Source of the DNA: a virus
DNA: 40,989 bases
IMG/VR virus record: IMGVR_UViG_3300013131_004115
Coordinates: 1-40,989 of that record
Direction: 5' to 3' (one strand)
How positions within the stretch are numbered: the first letter of the stretch is position 1; every line of letters starts with the position of its first letter. Positions 23,901-32,032 of this stretch are shown here, in pieces. Made by a program: the position numbers and the translations under genes. A model generated the notes under the pieces. The model did not search any database, was not told the origin of the DNA, and saw only the letters and a program-made list of their open reading frames with translations.

Positions 23901-25649
23901 TGTTGCAGGATTAACTCCTGTGGCAGATAGTGTAATGTTCCCTGTAGTATTACTATATACTATACCATTACCCGTTTTGATTGCCAATAATGTATTAGCG
24001 TATACTCTTGTATTGGTGTAATAAAGATTGGTGCCTTCTGCTACATTACTTGATGTTAGGTCTGTTACATTTGCTTTAAGGGCCAGATTACCTGTAACTG
24101 CTTCATAAACACGAGCATTGGTATAGTATAAATTAGTACCTTCAGTGACATTTGATGTGGTTAGTAAAGGATAGATATTAGCATAGACACGAGCATTGGT
24201 GTAATAAAGATTTGTTCCTTCAGTAACATCAGAAGTGGATAATAAACTTATAGACTTTTGTATAACAATATTACCAACCATAGAAGAATGGTTGGTACAT
24301 TGATAAACATATGTGTTACCAGCTAACTCGTACGGTATTTTCCAAAATAATTCACCAGTATATTTGCCTTGAGCACCGGATCCTGTTGAAATTGTGCCGT
24401 TATCGTCTACATGAGTAAGACCAGTATTGTAATTAGAACCACCATTAGAAACCCTTATAGCAAATGGATGTGCTGCACCTTGATTTAAGTCAAAAGATAT
24501 AGTTTCCCCAGCATTAACATATATTGTCGGATTATCTCCAGAATATTGATCTATATTATAATTGAATACGGGTGTAGTAACTACTAATTGAGTAACGGCT
24601 GGAATGGCTGCTAATATGGCACGAGCATTGGTATAGTATAGATTTGTACCTTCCGCTATATCTGTTGTGCTAGTAGGTAAAACATAATAAGTGGAACCAT
24701 CATTGGTGAAAGACCATCTATCAGTGGTTTCATTCCATTTTATATCTACATTAGCAGACGTGCCTCTATTAATAGAAATACCCGCATCTTGGGATGGAAC
24801 ACCAGAATGATTAGAATTAAGTACTAATTGGTTATCTGCTAAATATATTTCTTCAGAATTAATAATAGTAGTATTTCCAGAAATCGTTAGATTTCCAGTA
24901 ACAGTAAGATTACCAAAAGTAACTGAAGACGTGGTTGCTACATCTTGACCTATAGATATAGTTGGAATCGTTCCTTCATTGCCCAAATTGGATAAAGTTA
25001 CACCTGTGCCTGCTATGAGATTAGCAACATATGGTCCAGATGTTTCTGTACCTAAAATTATATCACCTAATGCTACATTGGCTGCTCTTGTTATTCTACC
25101 AAATTGATCTACATCATAAGTAGGTATTTGTCTATTGGAACCGTACGTAGAAGATACTACTCCGGAAGGTGTTAATGTAATATTACCTGTAGCAGCATTG
25201 AAAGAAATAGTATTGCCGGATGTTAATGATGCATAAACTCTTGAATTTGTAAAATACACATTACCAGTAGTAGTGTCTCCAGATTCTATTATGTTGGCTG
25301 TGTATATTAGTGTTTTAGCAGGATTGCCATTTGAGTCTAATAATTTGAAAAGGCCTTCTTCATATTTTATTGCAGCCCCACCTATGTCTATGGTAGACCC
25401 ACTTAGAAATAAATTTGAAAAGCGATGTGTAGAATTACCAATGGAAAACGTTACATTTTGTGAAGGAATAATATTGCCGGTATAGCTTTCTAAAGTCCCG
25501 TAGGCTATAATTACTACGTTACCATTTGTATTTTTGGTATAGATAAGCTTGTCAGCAAAATTGATAGCAATTTCGCCTACTGCTAAATTGGCAGATGTAG
25601 GGATTTTACCTACAACGGAGGATCTTTTGTGTTGAAATGTATTAGCCAT
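17952..25649 (-). CDS. Giant tail fibre with cupredoxin-like domain, collagen-like stretch, NTTG repeats and S74 chaperone
   Basis: About 2565 residues. N-terminus ([16 protein letters not shown]) is typical of virion attachment. Residues about 358-465 form a cupredoxin-like domain with [10 protein letters not shown] and CTNHSSM. Residues about 466-1806 hold many copies of a unit of about 34 residues ([20 protein letters not shown], then TGNLALKAN). Residues about 1860-1965 are collagen-like G-x-y ([15 protein letters not shown]). Residues about 1990-2430 are some 25 copies of a 17-residue NTTGxxNNFFGxxAG repeat, rich in Cys (AGCCNTTG). Residues about 2457-2565 are a Peptidase_S74 chaperone (SDIRDKC, then [12 protein letters not shown]), which trimerises the fibre and cuts itself off. 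I chose the ATG at 25649; the longer GTG frame lies in a terminator. Confidence 0.9.
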   Translation of the reverse strand: MANTFQHKRSSVVGKIPTSANLAVGEIAINFADKLIYTKNTNGNVVIIAYGTLESYTGNIIPSQNVTFSIGNSTHRFSNLFLSGSTIDIGGAAIKYEEGLFKLLDSNGNPAKTLIYTANIIESGDTTTGNVYFTNSRVYASLTSGNTISFNAATGNITLTPSGVVSSTYGSNRQIPTYDVDQFGRITRAANVALGDIILGTETSGPYVANLIAGTGVTLSNLGNEGTIPTISIGQDVATTSSVTFGNLTVTGNLTISGNTTIINSEEIYLADNQLVLNSNHSGVPSQDAGISINRGTSANVDIKWNETTDRWSFTNDGSTYYVLPTSTTDIAEGTNLYYTNARAILAAIPAVTQLVVTTPVFNYNIDQYSGDNPTIYVNAGETISFDLNQGAAHPFAIRVSNGGSNYNTGLTHVDDNGTISTGSGAQGKYTGELFWKIPYELAGNTYVYQCTNHSSMVGNIVIQKSISLLSTSDVTEGTNLYYTNARVYANIYPLLTTSNVTEGTNLYYTNARVYEAVTGNLALKANVTDLTSSNVAEGTNLYYTNTRVYANTLLAIKTGNGIVYSNTTGNITLSATGVNPATYGGSANIPVVTIDAHGRITSASNVAVAGVSSFTSSGNSFTISTGAGSSFIANIQPNSIRLGTDTTGSYVANLVSGTGITLNGLGDESTTPTISIGQDVSTTADVVFSNITATGNLTVLGNVNLSNIVGNFTNTTITSGSYIFTFDNAGNITIPTALNASTINATNWNNIYTNNVIESTNLYYTNARVYAAVTGNLASKANVVDLTTSNVAEGTNLYYTNARSYANTLLALKTGNGIVYNSVTGNITLSGTGVTPTTYGGNNRTIPNFTVDNYGRITSAGNTILDDIVLGTQTAGDYVQNVIPGTGVIITGSPGESRQATISIGQNVDVTSNVTFGSIVINGDLTPGTNVIYSLGNATHRFANLFLSGNTVDLGGSFIKFNNGAFEFLDQGGNPAQTRLYTSNIIEGGDTTTGNVYFSNLRVYSAIVGNLALKANVVDLTTSNVIEGTNLYYTNARVYEAVTGNLALKANIIDLITSNITEGTNLYYTNTRVYEAITGNLALKANVTDLTTSNVAEGTNLYFTNARSRLAISASDSTIIYDPVTGSISANVSALGANVLSVNGQTGIVLLTTTNVSEGANLYYTNTRVYEAITGNLALKANVTDLSTSNVTEGTNLYYTNARVYEAVTGNLALKANIVDLTSSNVAEGTNLYFTNSRVYAAVTGNLALKANVVDLTTSNVTEGTNLYYTNARVYEAVTGNLNFKANITDLTSSNVAEGTNLYYTNARVYEAVTGNLALKANIVDLTSSNVAEGTNLYFTNARTYSNVITLLSNNVTLGNVVVTGNLTISGNTTIINAEELYLADNQIVLNSNHSGVPTQDAGILLNRGTSGNVDIKWNESTDRWSFTNDGSTYYVLPTSTTDIAEGTNLYFSNDRSRLAISVVGSGNYDNSTGIITITGGVSSVGGATGNVSNNQLALSISSSGLLTTSNVSEGTNLYYTNARVYAAVTGNLATKANVVDLTTSNVSEGTNLYYTNARVYAAVTGNLALKANVTDLKTSNVIEDTNLYYTDLRVYEAVKGNLALKANVVDLTTSNVTEGTNLYFTNTRVYSAILGNLALKANVTDLNTSNITEGTNLYYTDLRVYEAVKGNLALKANVVDLTTSNVTEGTNLYYSNARTYANVISILPFYTGNISAANLYVGNLTTTGNISVSNIIGNFTNTIIEAGSYSFTFNDSGNVIIPNAIIANVLYANSIQNITTSNIIEGTNLYYTNTRAYANTLSAIKTGNGIVYSNTTGNITLSATGVFPENYGNNTHHVGLVIDSTGRITSANSIPLAAGPQGNQGVQGAVGAQGNQGVQGATGPQGNQGDQGAVGAQGNQGFQGAIGPQGNQGVQGATGPQGNQGAQGAVGAQGAVGAQGAQGVQGATGVGVQGAQGVQGASGAASATFNVCGTNNIVSCIGGTGFYGTNNFFAGSCAGNCNTTGSHNNFFGRYVGRGNTTGNHNNFFGMFAGLNNTTGSYNTFIGQYSGRFNTTGCYNNFIGSNAGCCNTTGSCNNFLGRDAGRYNTTGSNNNFFGRSAGCCNTTGTHNNFIGCSAGRSNTDGGSNNFFGRYAGFCNTNGCNNTFIGAFAGCANTTGNNNLFFGNSAGFSNISGSNNNFFGGNAGRSNTTGSYNNFFGNSAGRYNTDGCCNTFIGFYAGCCNTTGCNNNFFGTFAGRSNTTGSHNNFFGNSAGRCNTTGVHNNFFGVGAGLNNTNGSYNTFIGLCAGCNNTASHNIFIGRYAGKSTTSGGYNNFFGQNVGLNNTTGCYNNFIGRAAGGNNTTGSNNNFFGMYAGRNNTTGTHNNFIGRYAGRSNTTGTHNNFFGNNAGRNNTTGTNNNFFGLNAGCCNTTGSNNLFFGCYSGVGATGLANITTESNRIIMGNSSHSCAQIQIGWTTVSDIRDKCVFGPVPHGKDFLRRINPIEFSFKNRDTNVITDIKKRYGFSAQEILEIEGNDPVIVSDQDNSKLHVTIDHLIPIIVNTIKQLVNEVDELRTKIIALENR
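18380..19670 (-). repeat. 51-nt tandem repeat array coding for NTTG units
   Basis: ACCAAAGAAATTATTAT and close variants recur about every 51 nt, encoding 17-residue NNFFG...AG...NTTG units, some 25 copies in one frame. Variation between copies is mostly at the codons between the fixed N, T, G and F positions. Long ORFs on the other strand here are artefacts of this periodicity. Confidence 0.85.
20068..20142. repeat. 75-bp sequence shared with 35001-35075
   Basis: Identical over 75 bp to 35001-35075 and continuing with one mismatch. It encodes the same junction upstream of the collagen-like stretch ([19 protein letters not shown]) in both fibre genes, so the two have recently exchanged DNA. 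Confidence 0.9.
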
Positions 25650-25665
25650 TTGGCATCCAAGAAAA

Positions 25666-25687
25666 AAGGACACTATATAGTGTCCTT
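25666..25687 (-). terminator. Strong terminator immediately upstream of the giant fibre gene
   Basis: AAGGACACTATATAGTGTCCTT is a perfect 22-nt palindrome followed on the minus strand by TTTT, a strong rho-independent signal. It ends read-through from the 70-residue gene at 25736. A late promoter (25696-25689) partly overlaps, so late transcripts would start inside the stem. Confidence 0.88.
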
Positions 25688-25688
25688 A

Positions 25689-25696
25689 TATTTATA
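25689..25696 (-). promoter_or_regulatory. T4-type late promoter of the giant fibre
   Basis: TATAAATA on the minus strand, with predicted start near 25683 and a leader of about 34 nt to the ATG at 25649. It overlaps the terminator palindrome, leaving only the inner half in the new transcript. Confidence 0.82.
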
Positions 25697-25735
25697 TTTT
25701 TTTGATTATAAAGAAGTCAAATACTAACACCTGGT

Positions 25736-25948
25736 TTACTTTAGTTGCTCAGGCAACCAAATGGTAGGAATCATTTCTTCAAACTCTTTGATCTTGTCCA
25801 TAACCCAATACACTTCTTCTATGCTTGGGCATGGGCGTGGATCATCCCACCGTGTAAAGACGTTGTTTGATATTTCCCACTTGGCTCCTGGGCGAAGTAA
25901 GTGCATGGCTGTATCAATACCTAAAAACCTGAAAACCTTAGTTGTCAT
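25736..25948 (-). CDS. Fibre-associated conserved phage protein, copy 1
   Basis: The 70-residue product (IDTAMHLLRPGAKWEISNNV, then FTRWDDPRPCPSIEEVYWVM, ending IWLPEQLK) belongs to a small family seen beside tail-fibre genes of marine T4-like phages. No enzyme motif is visible; function is unknown. A paralogue is at 29414-29701, with near-identical DNA across the core (GACGTTGTTTGATATTTCCC), and a truncated copy start lies at 31973. It directly follows the first glycine-rich fibre gene. Confidence 0.78.
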   Translation of the reverse strand: MTTKVFRFLGIDTAMHLLRPGAKWEISNNVFTRWDDPRPCPSIEEVYWVMDKIKEFEEMIPTIWLPEQLK

Positions 25949-25956
25949 AGACCCTC

Positions 25957-27813
25957 TTATTGATTTATTTTTATGATGACGATACCGGAGCCGCCAGCTG
26001 CTCCTGCGCCAGCAGTATCATCTTGACCACTACCGCCGCCACCGCCACCTAAGTTGGCTGTCCCAGCGGTTGGCGCTACTGTTCTTCTGCCTCCTGCGCC
26101 GCCGCCACCTGTGCCGCCACTACTGATTGATGTTGCTAGAGTGCCGCCACCGCCACCGCCAGCGTAAGTAACGCTGCTGCCGGAAATTGAAGATGCGGTT
26201 CCATTGCCTCCGTTACCGCCAACGCTGCTCGTTCCGTTTGCTCCTATCGCCGAAGCGCCGCCACCGCCACCGCCACCGTAGTTTGGTGCGCTTGTTGCGC
26301 CAGTACCGCCATTGTTGCCTTGAGAAGGACTTGTTGACGGCGTGTTACCAGTACCTCCAGTGTTCCCAGTTCCTGCACCGCCACCACCGCCACCGCCACC
26401 AGATCCTCCGTTAGCTCCCACAACATTACTATCTCTACCTGGAGAACCTCCACCACCACCAGCAGAACTAATTGTTGAAAACGGTGATGGACCTGCAATT
26501 GATGAAGCACCACCTGTCCCGCCTATACCACCAGCAGCGCCAGGAGATCCACTACCGGCTGTTCCAGCAGACCCAGCAGCGCCAACGGTAATTGTGTAAG
26601 AATCTCCTGCCGTGACAGTTAAAGACGTTCCTGTTCTAAACCCGCCAGCGCCACCACCACCAGCAATACCGGCTGACACACCAACACCCCCACCCCCACC
26701 CCCACCAGCAACCACAAGATAGTCAACGCTGGTTACACCTGCGGGGCAAGTCCAAGTGGTAGTGCCTTTGAACGTAAATACAGTTTGTGATGGTACGAAA
26801 TACTTCAGGATAACAATACCGGAGCCGCCTGCTGCTCCATCGTAATTTAATCCAGGGTCGCCGTTTGACCCAGCACCCCCACCACCACCAGAATTTGTTA
26901 CGCCAGCTACTCCGTTACCCAATCCAGAATAACTACCAGAATTGCCGCCGCCGCCATAACCACCAGCGCCACCTAGATTAGGCCCGTTATACGTTCCACC
27001 GCCACCACCGCCGGAAAAATATCCTTTAGCAGGTGATCCTCCTGGGCCAGAACTTCCATAACTAGATGCAAAAGACGGGCCTTGAATTCCATTGCCACCA
27101 GCACCGCCAGAAGTTGAAGTTCCAGAACCTCCGCTTCCACCAGCGCCGCCGCCGCCTCCAGACCCAATATTCGGGCCAGACGATGAAGATGAGCCACCGT
27201 TATTGCCTTGAGAAGATGGCCCACCATACGGTGCATCCGTTGTATTTGGTGTATTTCCAGAACCAGCCGTTGCTCCGCTATAGCCAGCAGCACCGCCTCC
27301 TGATCCTCCGCTTGCGCCGTTACTAATACTGGGGCCGTCACCACCTCCACCACCTCCACCATAAGCCACTAGTGCATTGGTGTACGGGTTTCCAGATGAA
27401 GGATTGTTAGTAATCCCAGGCCCAGAAATATAACTATTACCACCATTTCCTGCTACTGTACTACCAGAATTTAAACCTGCTGTTCCCGCTGCACCGACTG
27501 TAATAGTGTAATCTTGGTTTGGTGTAACAGTTAAACCAGTACCCGTTCTGAATCCTCCTGCACCGCCTCCGGCTCCACGTCTGCAACCACCACCACCTCC
27601 ACCAGCCACAACCAAATACTCAACCTCTGTAACACCAGTAGGGCATGTCCAAGTGCTTGTTGCTGTAAAGGTTTGGACGATGCTGAAGCCACCGTAAAGA
27701 GGCCAAGTACCAAGTTTTGTAGCTATAAACTTGTCACCCAGTGTCCATAAACCACTGGAAAAGGATAAGGCAGGATTGTTTACTGCCCCTACTATTCCAC
27801 CGTTAGATCTCAT
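25957..27813 (-). CDS. Glycine-rich tail fibre/adhesin, paralogue 1
   Basis: The 618-residue product has two tandem units, each opening FTxTSTWTCPTGVTxVxYLV (or FKGTTTWTCPAGVTSVDYLV), then long Gly-rich runs (VAGGGGGGG, GGAGG) and ending GGSGIVILKYFV or GSGIVIIKINQ. Such Gly-rich proteins form polyglycine-II sandwiches at fibre tips and bind receptors; this is inferred from composition. It is translationally coupled to the small partner gene at 27813 (TAATG). It has paralogues at 29720-31369 and 32000-33736. Confidence 0.85.
   Translation of the reverse strand: MRSNGGIVGAVNNPALSFSSGLWTLGDKFIATKLGTWPLYGGFSIVQTFTATSTWTCPTGVTEVEYLVVAGGGGGGCRRGAGGGAGGFRTGTGLTVTPNQDYTITVGAAGTAGLNSGSTVAGNGGNSYISGPGITNNPSSGNPYTNALVAYGGGGGGGDGPSISNGASGGSGGGAAGYSGATAGSGNTPNTTDAPYGGPSSQGNNGGSSSSSGPNIGSGGGGGAGGSGGSGTSTSGGAGGNGIQGPSFASSYGSSGPGGSPAKGYFSGGGGGGTYNGPNLGGAGGYGGGGNSGSYSGLGNGVAGVTNSGGGGGAGSNGDPGLNYDGAAGGSGIVILKYFVPSQTVFTFKGTTTWTCPAGVTSVDYLVVAGGGGGGGVGVSAGIAGGGGAGGFRTGTSLTVTAGDSYTITVGAAGSAGTAGSGSPGAAGGIGGTGGASSIAGPSPFSTISSAGGGGGSPGRDSNVVGANGGSGGGGGGGGAGTGNTGGTGNTPSTSPSQGNNGGTGATSAPNYGGGGGGGASAIGANGTSSVGGNGGNGTASSISGSSVTYAGGGGGGTLATSISSGGTGGGGAGGRRTVAPTAGTANLGGGGGGSGQDDTAGAGAAGGSGIVIIKINQ
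26716..26781. repeat. 66-bp repeat shared by the three glycine-rich genes
   Basis: AAGATAGTCAACGCTGGTTA and the following bases are identical over 66 bp to 30401-30466 and nearly so to 32717-32782. They encode the second-unit start (FKGTTTWTCPAGVTSVDYLV). This is a ready target for homologous exchange between the three genes. Confidence 0.9.
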
Positions 27814-28172
27814 TAACTTATAATATCGTAACTTAAAACAGCTTGGACATGATTATTGGCATGTGCTTTTAATTGCATAAATTGCCCTTCCTCCATATAG
27901 ATAGAACTTTCTTTGTCTATAGCAATTAAAGAACTCTGTAAAGGAATAGAAACATTGGTCAAAACACTATAACTAATACCAGCATTAGAAATATTTACTG
28001 TAACATTAGCTACATTGGTTCCATCATAATTTGATAAGAATAAACTATTTACTTTCACTATAGTATTACTTGTAGATGTATTAACTACAATGTTTGCAAA
28101 AGTATTGGCGACATTTTGAAATGCCATTTTACCATATCCGGCAGATACGTTTGCTAAATTAGGATTGGCCAT
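27813..28172 (-). CDS. Small partner protein of glycine-rich fibre 1
   Basis: The 119-residue product is beta-rich: NTFANIVVNTSTSNTIVKVN, LFLSNYDGTNVANVTVNIS, IPLQSSLIAIDKESSIYM and LKAHANNHVQAVLSYDI. The protein at 33736-34092 has the same pattern (NTSTSNSIIKIN, LIVSNYSNAS). Both end where a glycine-rich gene starts, so pairing with a fibre is likely (adaptor or fibre-base). It has no signal peptide, no Cys and no known domain. Confidence 0.78.
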   Translation of the reverse strand: MANPNLANVSAGYGKMAFQNVANTFANIVVNTSTSNTIVKVNSLFLSNYDGTNVANVTVNISNAGISYSVLTNVSIPLQSSLIAIDKESSIYMEEGQFMQLKAHANNHVQAVLSYDIIS

Positions 28173-28176
28173 TTTT

Positions 28177-28350
28177 TTAATCCAATAAAATATTTAAACC
28201 GTAATCTAATTTCTTAATTGTAGTGGTGTCTACTGTAACTGTTGATAGCGTGTTTGCCCCAAGCCAACCAACACCATTATAAATCCAAAGTTTTCCACCT
28301 GCAGTAAATGTCTGTCCTGTAATTGGACTTGATGGAAAGGAAATGGCCAT
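28177..28350 (-). CDS. Short fibre-cluster protein (57 residues)
   Basis: The product opens [20 protein letters not shown] and continues [15 protein letters not shown], a beta-strand pattern common in short phage fibre or tail-tip proteins, and ends [12 protein letters not shown]. The ATG is 1 nt after the previous stop and the gene ends 5 nt before the next, so it fits the operon. The 69-residue protein at 31717-31926 (PTPFPQGIFWLDSSYLDLYV) has a similar P-x-G-x-F-W layout. Confidence 0.75.
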   Translation of the reverse strand: MAISFPSSPITGQTFTAGGKLWIYNGVGWLGANTLSTVTVDTTTIKKLDYGLNILLD

Positions 28351-28351
28351 T

Positions 28352-28732
28352 TTAGTTAGTTACCAATACCCAATTAACAACATTCTCGTCCCAAGAATAC
28401 ATCTTTGGAGGATCGCCTGTTCCAGCATCACCAGGCATATCTACAGGTGCTTTCCACTGGCATGTTTCTTCTACTAATACCCAACTATTAAATGGTTTGG
28501 GTGGAATAAAAGCATTACGTTGAGCATCGAATGTGTACCCAATACCAGCATAATTTTTTCTAAAATTGGCATTGTAACTTGTTTGTTTCCAAGTACCACC
28601 GAGAATTTTCTCAAGATGAGCTGCACCAATGTGTTCCTTTTCAACACCTGCTGCATCTGATGTATCTTTATTTTCTACTACGACAACAGAAGTAACTACG
28701 CTATTCTCGTCTATTTTAGCGAAATGTGCCAT
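28352..28732 (-). CDS. Conserved virion-associated phage protein
   Basis: The 126-residue product has [20 protein letters not shown] at the N-terminus, [20 protein letters not shown] in the middle and [18 protein letters not shown]. These are hallmarks of a family frequent in T4-like marine phages, annotated as a virion structural or fibre-region protein with no known activity. I chose the ATG at 28732, preceded by GAGG, over a TTG 12 nt upstream. AATAAATA at 28759-28752 may be a weak late promoter. Confidence 0.82.
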   Translation of the reverse strand: MAHFAKIDENSVVTSVVVVENKDTSDAAGVEKEHIGAAHLEKILGGTWKQTSYNANFRKNYAGIGYTFDAQRNAFIPPKPFNSWVLVEETCQWKAPVDMPGDAGTGDPPKMYSWDENVVNWVLVTN

Positions 28733-28757
28733 ATTTTGCCTCAAATAAAAGTATTTA

Positions 28758-29417
28758 TTAAGTAAGTTCTAATAAAGTTAAATCTTTTTCTTCACCTACT
28801 ATTCCTACTGGAAAAGTATTAAAGGATAAAGAAATTCTTGTGTTTTCTGCATTAACTGTTTCCACCATGTGCTCTAAGGTAGATGGAAATAAAAACAAAT
28901 CACCCTTTGTTGCCTCGAACCACCATGATTCACTGTTCCAAGTGTTCCACATTACAGGGGGCATTTTAATATTGTTTGCTGGTTCTTTATTATAAAAATA
29001 AATTTTATCTGTGTCAGATGTTTCTATGTAGTATACACCAGATACAAATGAATTTGGATGTCTGTGCTTGTGATGATACTGTCCTTGTTTTGTATAGTTA
29101 ACCCAGGATTGAGTAATTCTCAAATTAACTTCATATTTTGGATTGTATACCTCATTAAAATACATACTAAGTTTTAGTTCTAATGCTTTTTTAAACGTGC
29201 TTAGCTCTTTATTATTTAGAATTTTATTATCAACACTTGTGGTGTTACCCATATTGTTTCTTTGAGGTTGATTCAAAAGAAAATTTAATTCTTTTTTGGT
29301 CAACTTGTGTTCTACAGTATAGCAACCCACTGGAGTTGGAAATAAATTATGAATTACTGCTTTACCCGGAAACTTAAAAACATTACTGCTAATAGGTGTA
29401 ATAATTTCATCACTCAC
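28758..29417 (-). CDS. 2OG-Fe(II) oxygenase of the fibre cluster
   Basis: The 219-residue product is a 2OG-FeII_Oxy_5-type enzyme: NLFPTPVGCYTVEHKLT (opening), YHHKHRHPNSFVSGVYYI (iron ligands), GDLFLFPSTLEHMVETVN (distal His) and TRISLSFNTFPVG (2OG Arg). It is common in marine phages beside tail-fibre genes. It overlaps the 95-residue gene at 29414 by ATGA. A virion or receptor modification role is inferred from context only. Confidence 0.88.
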   Translation of the reverse strand: MSDEIITPISSNVFKFPGKAVIHNLFPTPVGCYTVEHKLTKKELNFLLNQPQRNNMGNTTSVDNKILNNKELSTFKKALELKLSMYFNEVYNPKYEVNLRITQSWVNYTKQGQYHHKHRHPNSFVSGVYYIETSDTDKIYFYNKEPANNIKMPPVMWNTWNSESWWFEATKGDLFLFPSTLEHMVETVNAENTRISLSFNTFPVGIVGEEKDLTLLELT

Positions 29418-29701
29418 TTTAATGCCTCTTCTAATTGTTTTTGCTCAATGCCCATTTGTTTGAGCTGTTCTGGTAGATAAATTGTATCAATACTTTCTTC
29501 AAACTGTTTTATCTTTTCTATTGTTGCATAAACTTCTTCTATCGTTGGACAAGGTCTCGAATCTTCCCACCGAGTAAAGACGTTGTTTGATATTTCCCAT
29601 TTGGCTCCTGGTCTTAATAGATGCATTGCTGTATCTATTCCCATTAGCCGATAAATTTTTAATTCAGATTGTTCTTTAGATTGTTTTGTTTTCTTTTTCA
29701 T
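29414..29701 (-). CDS. Fibre-associated conserved phage protein, copy 2
   Basis: The 95-residue product has the same core as the 70-residue copy at 25736 (IDTAMHLLRPGAKWEISNNV, then FTRWEDSRPCPTIEEVY), plus a longer basic N-terminus (KKKTKQSKEQSELKIYRLMG) and a longer helical C-terminus (QMGIEQKQLEEALK). It follows the second glycine-rich fibre, as copy 1 follows the first. Confidence 0.78.
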   Translation of the reverse strand: MKKKTKQSKEQSELKIYRLMGIDTAMHLLRPGAKWEISNNVFTRWEDSRPCPTIEEVYATIEKIKQFEESIDTIYLPEQLKQMGIEQKQLEEALK

Positions 29702-29719
29702 TGTATCTCCATAGTAAAT

Positions 29720-31369
29720 TTATTGATTTATTTTTATGATTACGATACCGGAGCCGCCATTTGCTCCCGTTCCAGGAGCAATTGAACCTCCACCCCCACC
29801 GCCTGTGTTAGTTGTGCCTGCCGTTAATCCTGTATTACTTGATCCATTACCACCATTACCGCCACCACCTGTACCACCTGTGCCTGCACCTGATGGATCC
29901 ATAGAACCACCGCCACCACCGGCATAAGTTACAGACGAACCGCTAATACTTGAAGCAGTGCCGTTACCGCCGTTTCCAGATGATGGAGCTGCGCCAGTTC
30001 CACCAACACCACCAGCACCGCCTCCGCCACCAGTATAAAAAGATGGCGATCCAGTACCGCCGCCACCGTTTGATCCTTGCGAAGGACTCGTGGAAGGAGT
30101 GTTTCCAGACCCGCCAGTGCTAGCTGGTTGCGAACCCAATGCACCTCCACCGCCTCCAGAACCTCCGTTTGCACCGGTTTGTGATGAAGGGCCGCCTCCG
30201 CCGTTACCTCCACCAGCGGATGTAATGGTGCTAAATACCGAATTACTGCCGACATTTCCACCATTACCACCACCACCAACAGTTACGGTGTAATCAGTGC
30301 CGGCTGTTACAGATAATGCTGTGCCAGTTCTATAACCACCAGCACCGCCACCACCTCCACGACCGCCTCCAGTTCCACCACCACCGCCACCAGCCACTAC
30401 AAGATAGTCAACGCTGGTTACACCTGCGGGGCAAGTCCAAGTGGTAGTGCCTTTGAACGTAAATACGGTTTGAGTTGCTACGGTGTACTTGAGAATAACA
30501 ATGCCGGAGCCGCCTGCTCCTGAATTACCAGACCCATTCCACCCGCCCCCGCCTCCACCGCTATTAGTGGTTCCATTAGTGCTTGTGGCTCCACCGCCAC
30601 CATAACCTGCTGTGTTACCAGCAGGGCCATTACCTGCGCCGCCACCAGAAAAATAACCTGTTGAAGGAGATCCTCCAGGCCCAGAGCCACCATACGATGA
30701 CGCAAAAGATGGGCCTTGTATACCGACACCGCCACCACCACCTGGATTACCACCAGCAGTACCATTCCCACCAGCCCCACCACCACCACCAGCACCAGTG
30801 CCATCTAGTCCAGCACCACCATTATTACCTTGACTTGGTGAAGTTGATGGCGTATTTCCTGTTCCACCAGGAGCAGGTGATCCGCTACCAGCCCCACCAC
30901 CACCACAACCACCATTCTTGCCACCTAAGCTACCTGTACCACCCCCACCACCGCCGCCAAATGCTACAAAAGCATTTGCGTATGGATTTCCTGGAGCAGA
31001 AGGATTTGCAGTTATATGAGGAGAGGCTGTTGATTGGATATAAGAATCACTTCCATTATTACCGGCCCCAGCACCAGTTAAAGCTGCACCACCGCCACCA
31101 ACGGTAATGGTGTAATCATTTCCTGCGGCCACACTTAATCCAGTTCCAGTTCTATACCCGCCAGCCCCCCCACCAGCACCGTTATTGTTTCTTCCTCCGC
31201 TACCACCACCAGCCACAACCAAATACTCAACACTAGTAACACCAGTAGGGCATGTCCAAGTAGACGTAGCAGTAAAGGTTTGGACTATAGAATAACCAGA
31301 AATAAATCTTTTGAATACCTGTGAAATAGTTCTTCTTTTATTAATAGAAGAGGCAAATGCCAGAGCCAT
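29720..31369 (-). CDS. Glycine-rich tail fibre/adhesin, paralogue 2
   Basis: The 549-residue product shows two units like its paralogues: FTATSTWTCPTGVTSVEYLV then FKGTTTWTCPAGVTSVDYLV, with Gly-rich runs and the closing GGSGIVIIKINQ. Its N-terminus (ALAFASSINKRRTISQVFKR) differs from the other two, so the attachment end was exchanged while the tip was kept. Start overlaps the upstream stop (TAATG). Confidence 0.85.
   Translation of the reverse strand: MALAFASSINKRRTISQVFKRFISGYSIVQTFTATSTWTCPTGVTSVEYLVVAGGGSGGRNNNGAGGGAGGYRTGTGLSVAAGNDYTITVGGGGAALTGAGAGNNGSDSYIQSTASPHITANPSAPGNPYANAFVAFGGGGGGGTGSLGGKNGGCGGGGAGSGSPAPGGTGNTPSTSPSQGNNGGAGLDGTGAGGGGGAGGNGTAGGNPGGGGGVGIQGPSFASSYGGSGPGGSPSTGYFSGGGAGNGPAGNTAGYGGGGATSTNGTTNSGGGGGGWNGSGNSGAGGSGIVILKYTVATQTVFTFKGTTTWTCPAGVTSVDYLVVAGGGGGGTGGGRGGGGGAGGYRTGTALSVTAGTDYTVTVGGGGNGGNVGSNSVFSTITSAGGGNGGGGPSSQTGANGGSGGGGGALGSQPASTGGSGNTPSTSPSQGSNGGGGTGSPSFYTGGGGGAGGVGGTGAAPSSGNGGNGTASSISGSSVTYAGGGGGSMDPSGAGTGGTGGGGNGGNGSSNTGLTAGTTNTGGGGGGSIAPGTGANGGSGIVIIKINQ
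30401..30466. repeat. 66-bp repeat, second copy
   Basis: Identical to 26716-26781 in the first glycine-rich gene. Confidence 0.9.
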
Positions 31370-31707
31370 TAAAAAATCTCCGACCCAAATACATTAATAG
31401 ATACGTTAGAATTTCCTGATGTAATATTTGCACTCAGGACATCATTACTACCCATTGTAATACCCAATGTCAAAAATGCTGTATCTAAAGTTGCTACTGA
31501 TGCATCGAAAACAATATATGCGTTAGACGAAATTGCTGCATTATTCTTTTGAATAGCTATTCTGTACGAAGCATTATTAACATTAGATTGATTGCAAACA
31601 GATAATGTAGAAATAACTGCGGTATTTCCATTTGGTACGCTGTACACAGTAGTTAACGTATTCTGTGTTGGAATAGACTGAGCTAAAACTTTATAGACCG
31701 TTGTCAT
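31369..31707 (-). CDS. Small partner protein of glycine-rich fibre 2
   Basis: The 112-residue beta-rich product reads TTVYKVLAQSIPTQNTLTTV, VYSVPNGNTAVISTLSVCNQ and VSINVFGSEIF. Its outline resembles the partner proteins at 27813 and 33736 only loosely, so shared ancestry is uncertain. Its stop overlaps the glycine-rich gene start, the same layout as the other two pairs. Confidence 0.75.
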   Translation of the reverse strand: MTTVYKVLAQSIPTQNTLTTVYSVPNGNTAVISTLSVCNQSNVNNASYRIAIQKNNAAISSNAYIVFDASVATLDTAFLTLGITMGSNDVLSANITSGNSNVSINVFGSEIF

Positions 31708-31716
31708 AATTGTTCC

Positions 31717-31926
31717 TTACATACCAGACAACAAAAATGGATTAAGTTGTTCGGGTGCTTGTCCGCTGGTACCAACCATAACCCAAACATTACTATATGC
31801 TACGTATAAATCTAAATAGGAGCTATCTAACCAAAAAATACCTTGAGGGAATGGAGTAGGTGCAGTATCAGAGATGGTTACGTTCTCAAGATTTGCTTGT
31901 GCTATTGATTTTAACGATATAGGCAT
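31717..31926 (-). CDS. Short fibre-cluster protein (69 residues)
   Basis: The product has ISDTAPTPFPQGIFWLDSSY, then LDLYVAYSNVWVMVGTSGQ, a short beta module like the 57-residue gene at 28177. There is no Shine-Dalgarno before the ATG, and AATAAATA (31938-31931) lies so close that its predicted late start falls on the start codon. Confidence 0.7.
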   Translation of the reverse strand: MPISLKSIAQANLENVTISDTAPTPFPQGIFWLDSSYLDLYVAYSNVWVMVGTSGQAPEQLNPFLLSGM

Positions 31927-31930
31927 CTGT

Positions 31931-31938
31931 TATTTATT
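31931..31938 (-). promoter_or_regulatory. Late-promoter-like AATAAATA touching a start codon
   Basis: One base from the T4 late consensus; predicted start at about 31925, inside the ATG at 31926-31924. Confidence 0.5.
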
Positions 31939-31972
31939 ATTTAATTTCTTGAATGTGTAATTACATAACTAA

Positions 31973-32032
31973 TGAAAACCTTAGTTGTCATAGACCCTCT
32001 TATTGATTTATTTTTATGATGACGATACCGGA
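31973..32032 (-). pseudogene. 60-bp duplicate carrying the truncated start of the fibre-associated gene
   Basis: Identical over 60 bp to 25930-25989. It covers the end of the third glycine-rich gene, the intergenic bases and the first codons (MTTKVF) of the 70-residue gene, then breaks off; the frame runs on only to residue 16. This is a remnant of a duplicated fibre module whose last gene was lost. Confidence 0.8.

Noticed and set aside
25650-25673. GTG start for the giant fibre
   Set aside because: The codon lies inside the terminator palindrome; ATG at 25649 fits the family N-terminus.
28758-29417. Idea that the 2OG oxygenase hydroxylates prolines of the collagen-like repeats
   Set aside because: Prolines in these repeats are few and sit in the x position (GPQ), not the y position used by collagen prolyl hydroxylases.
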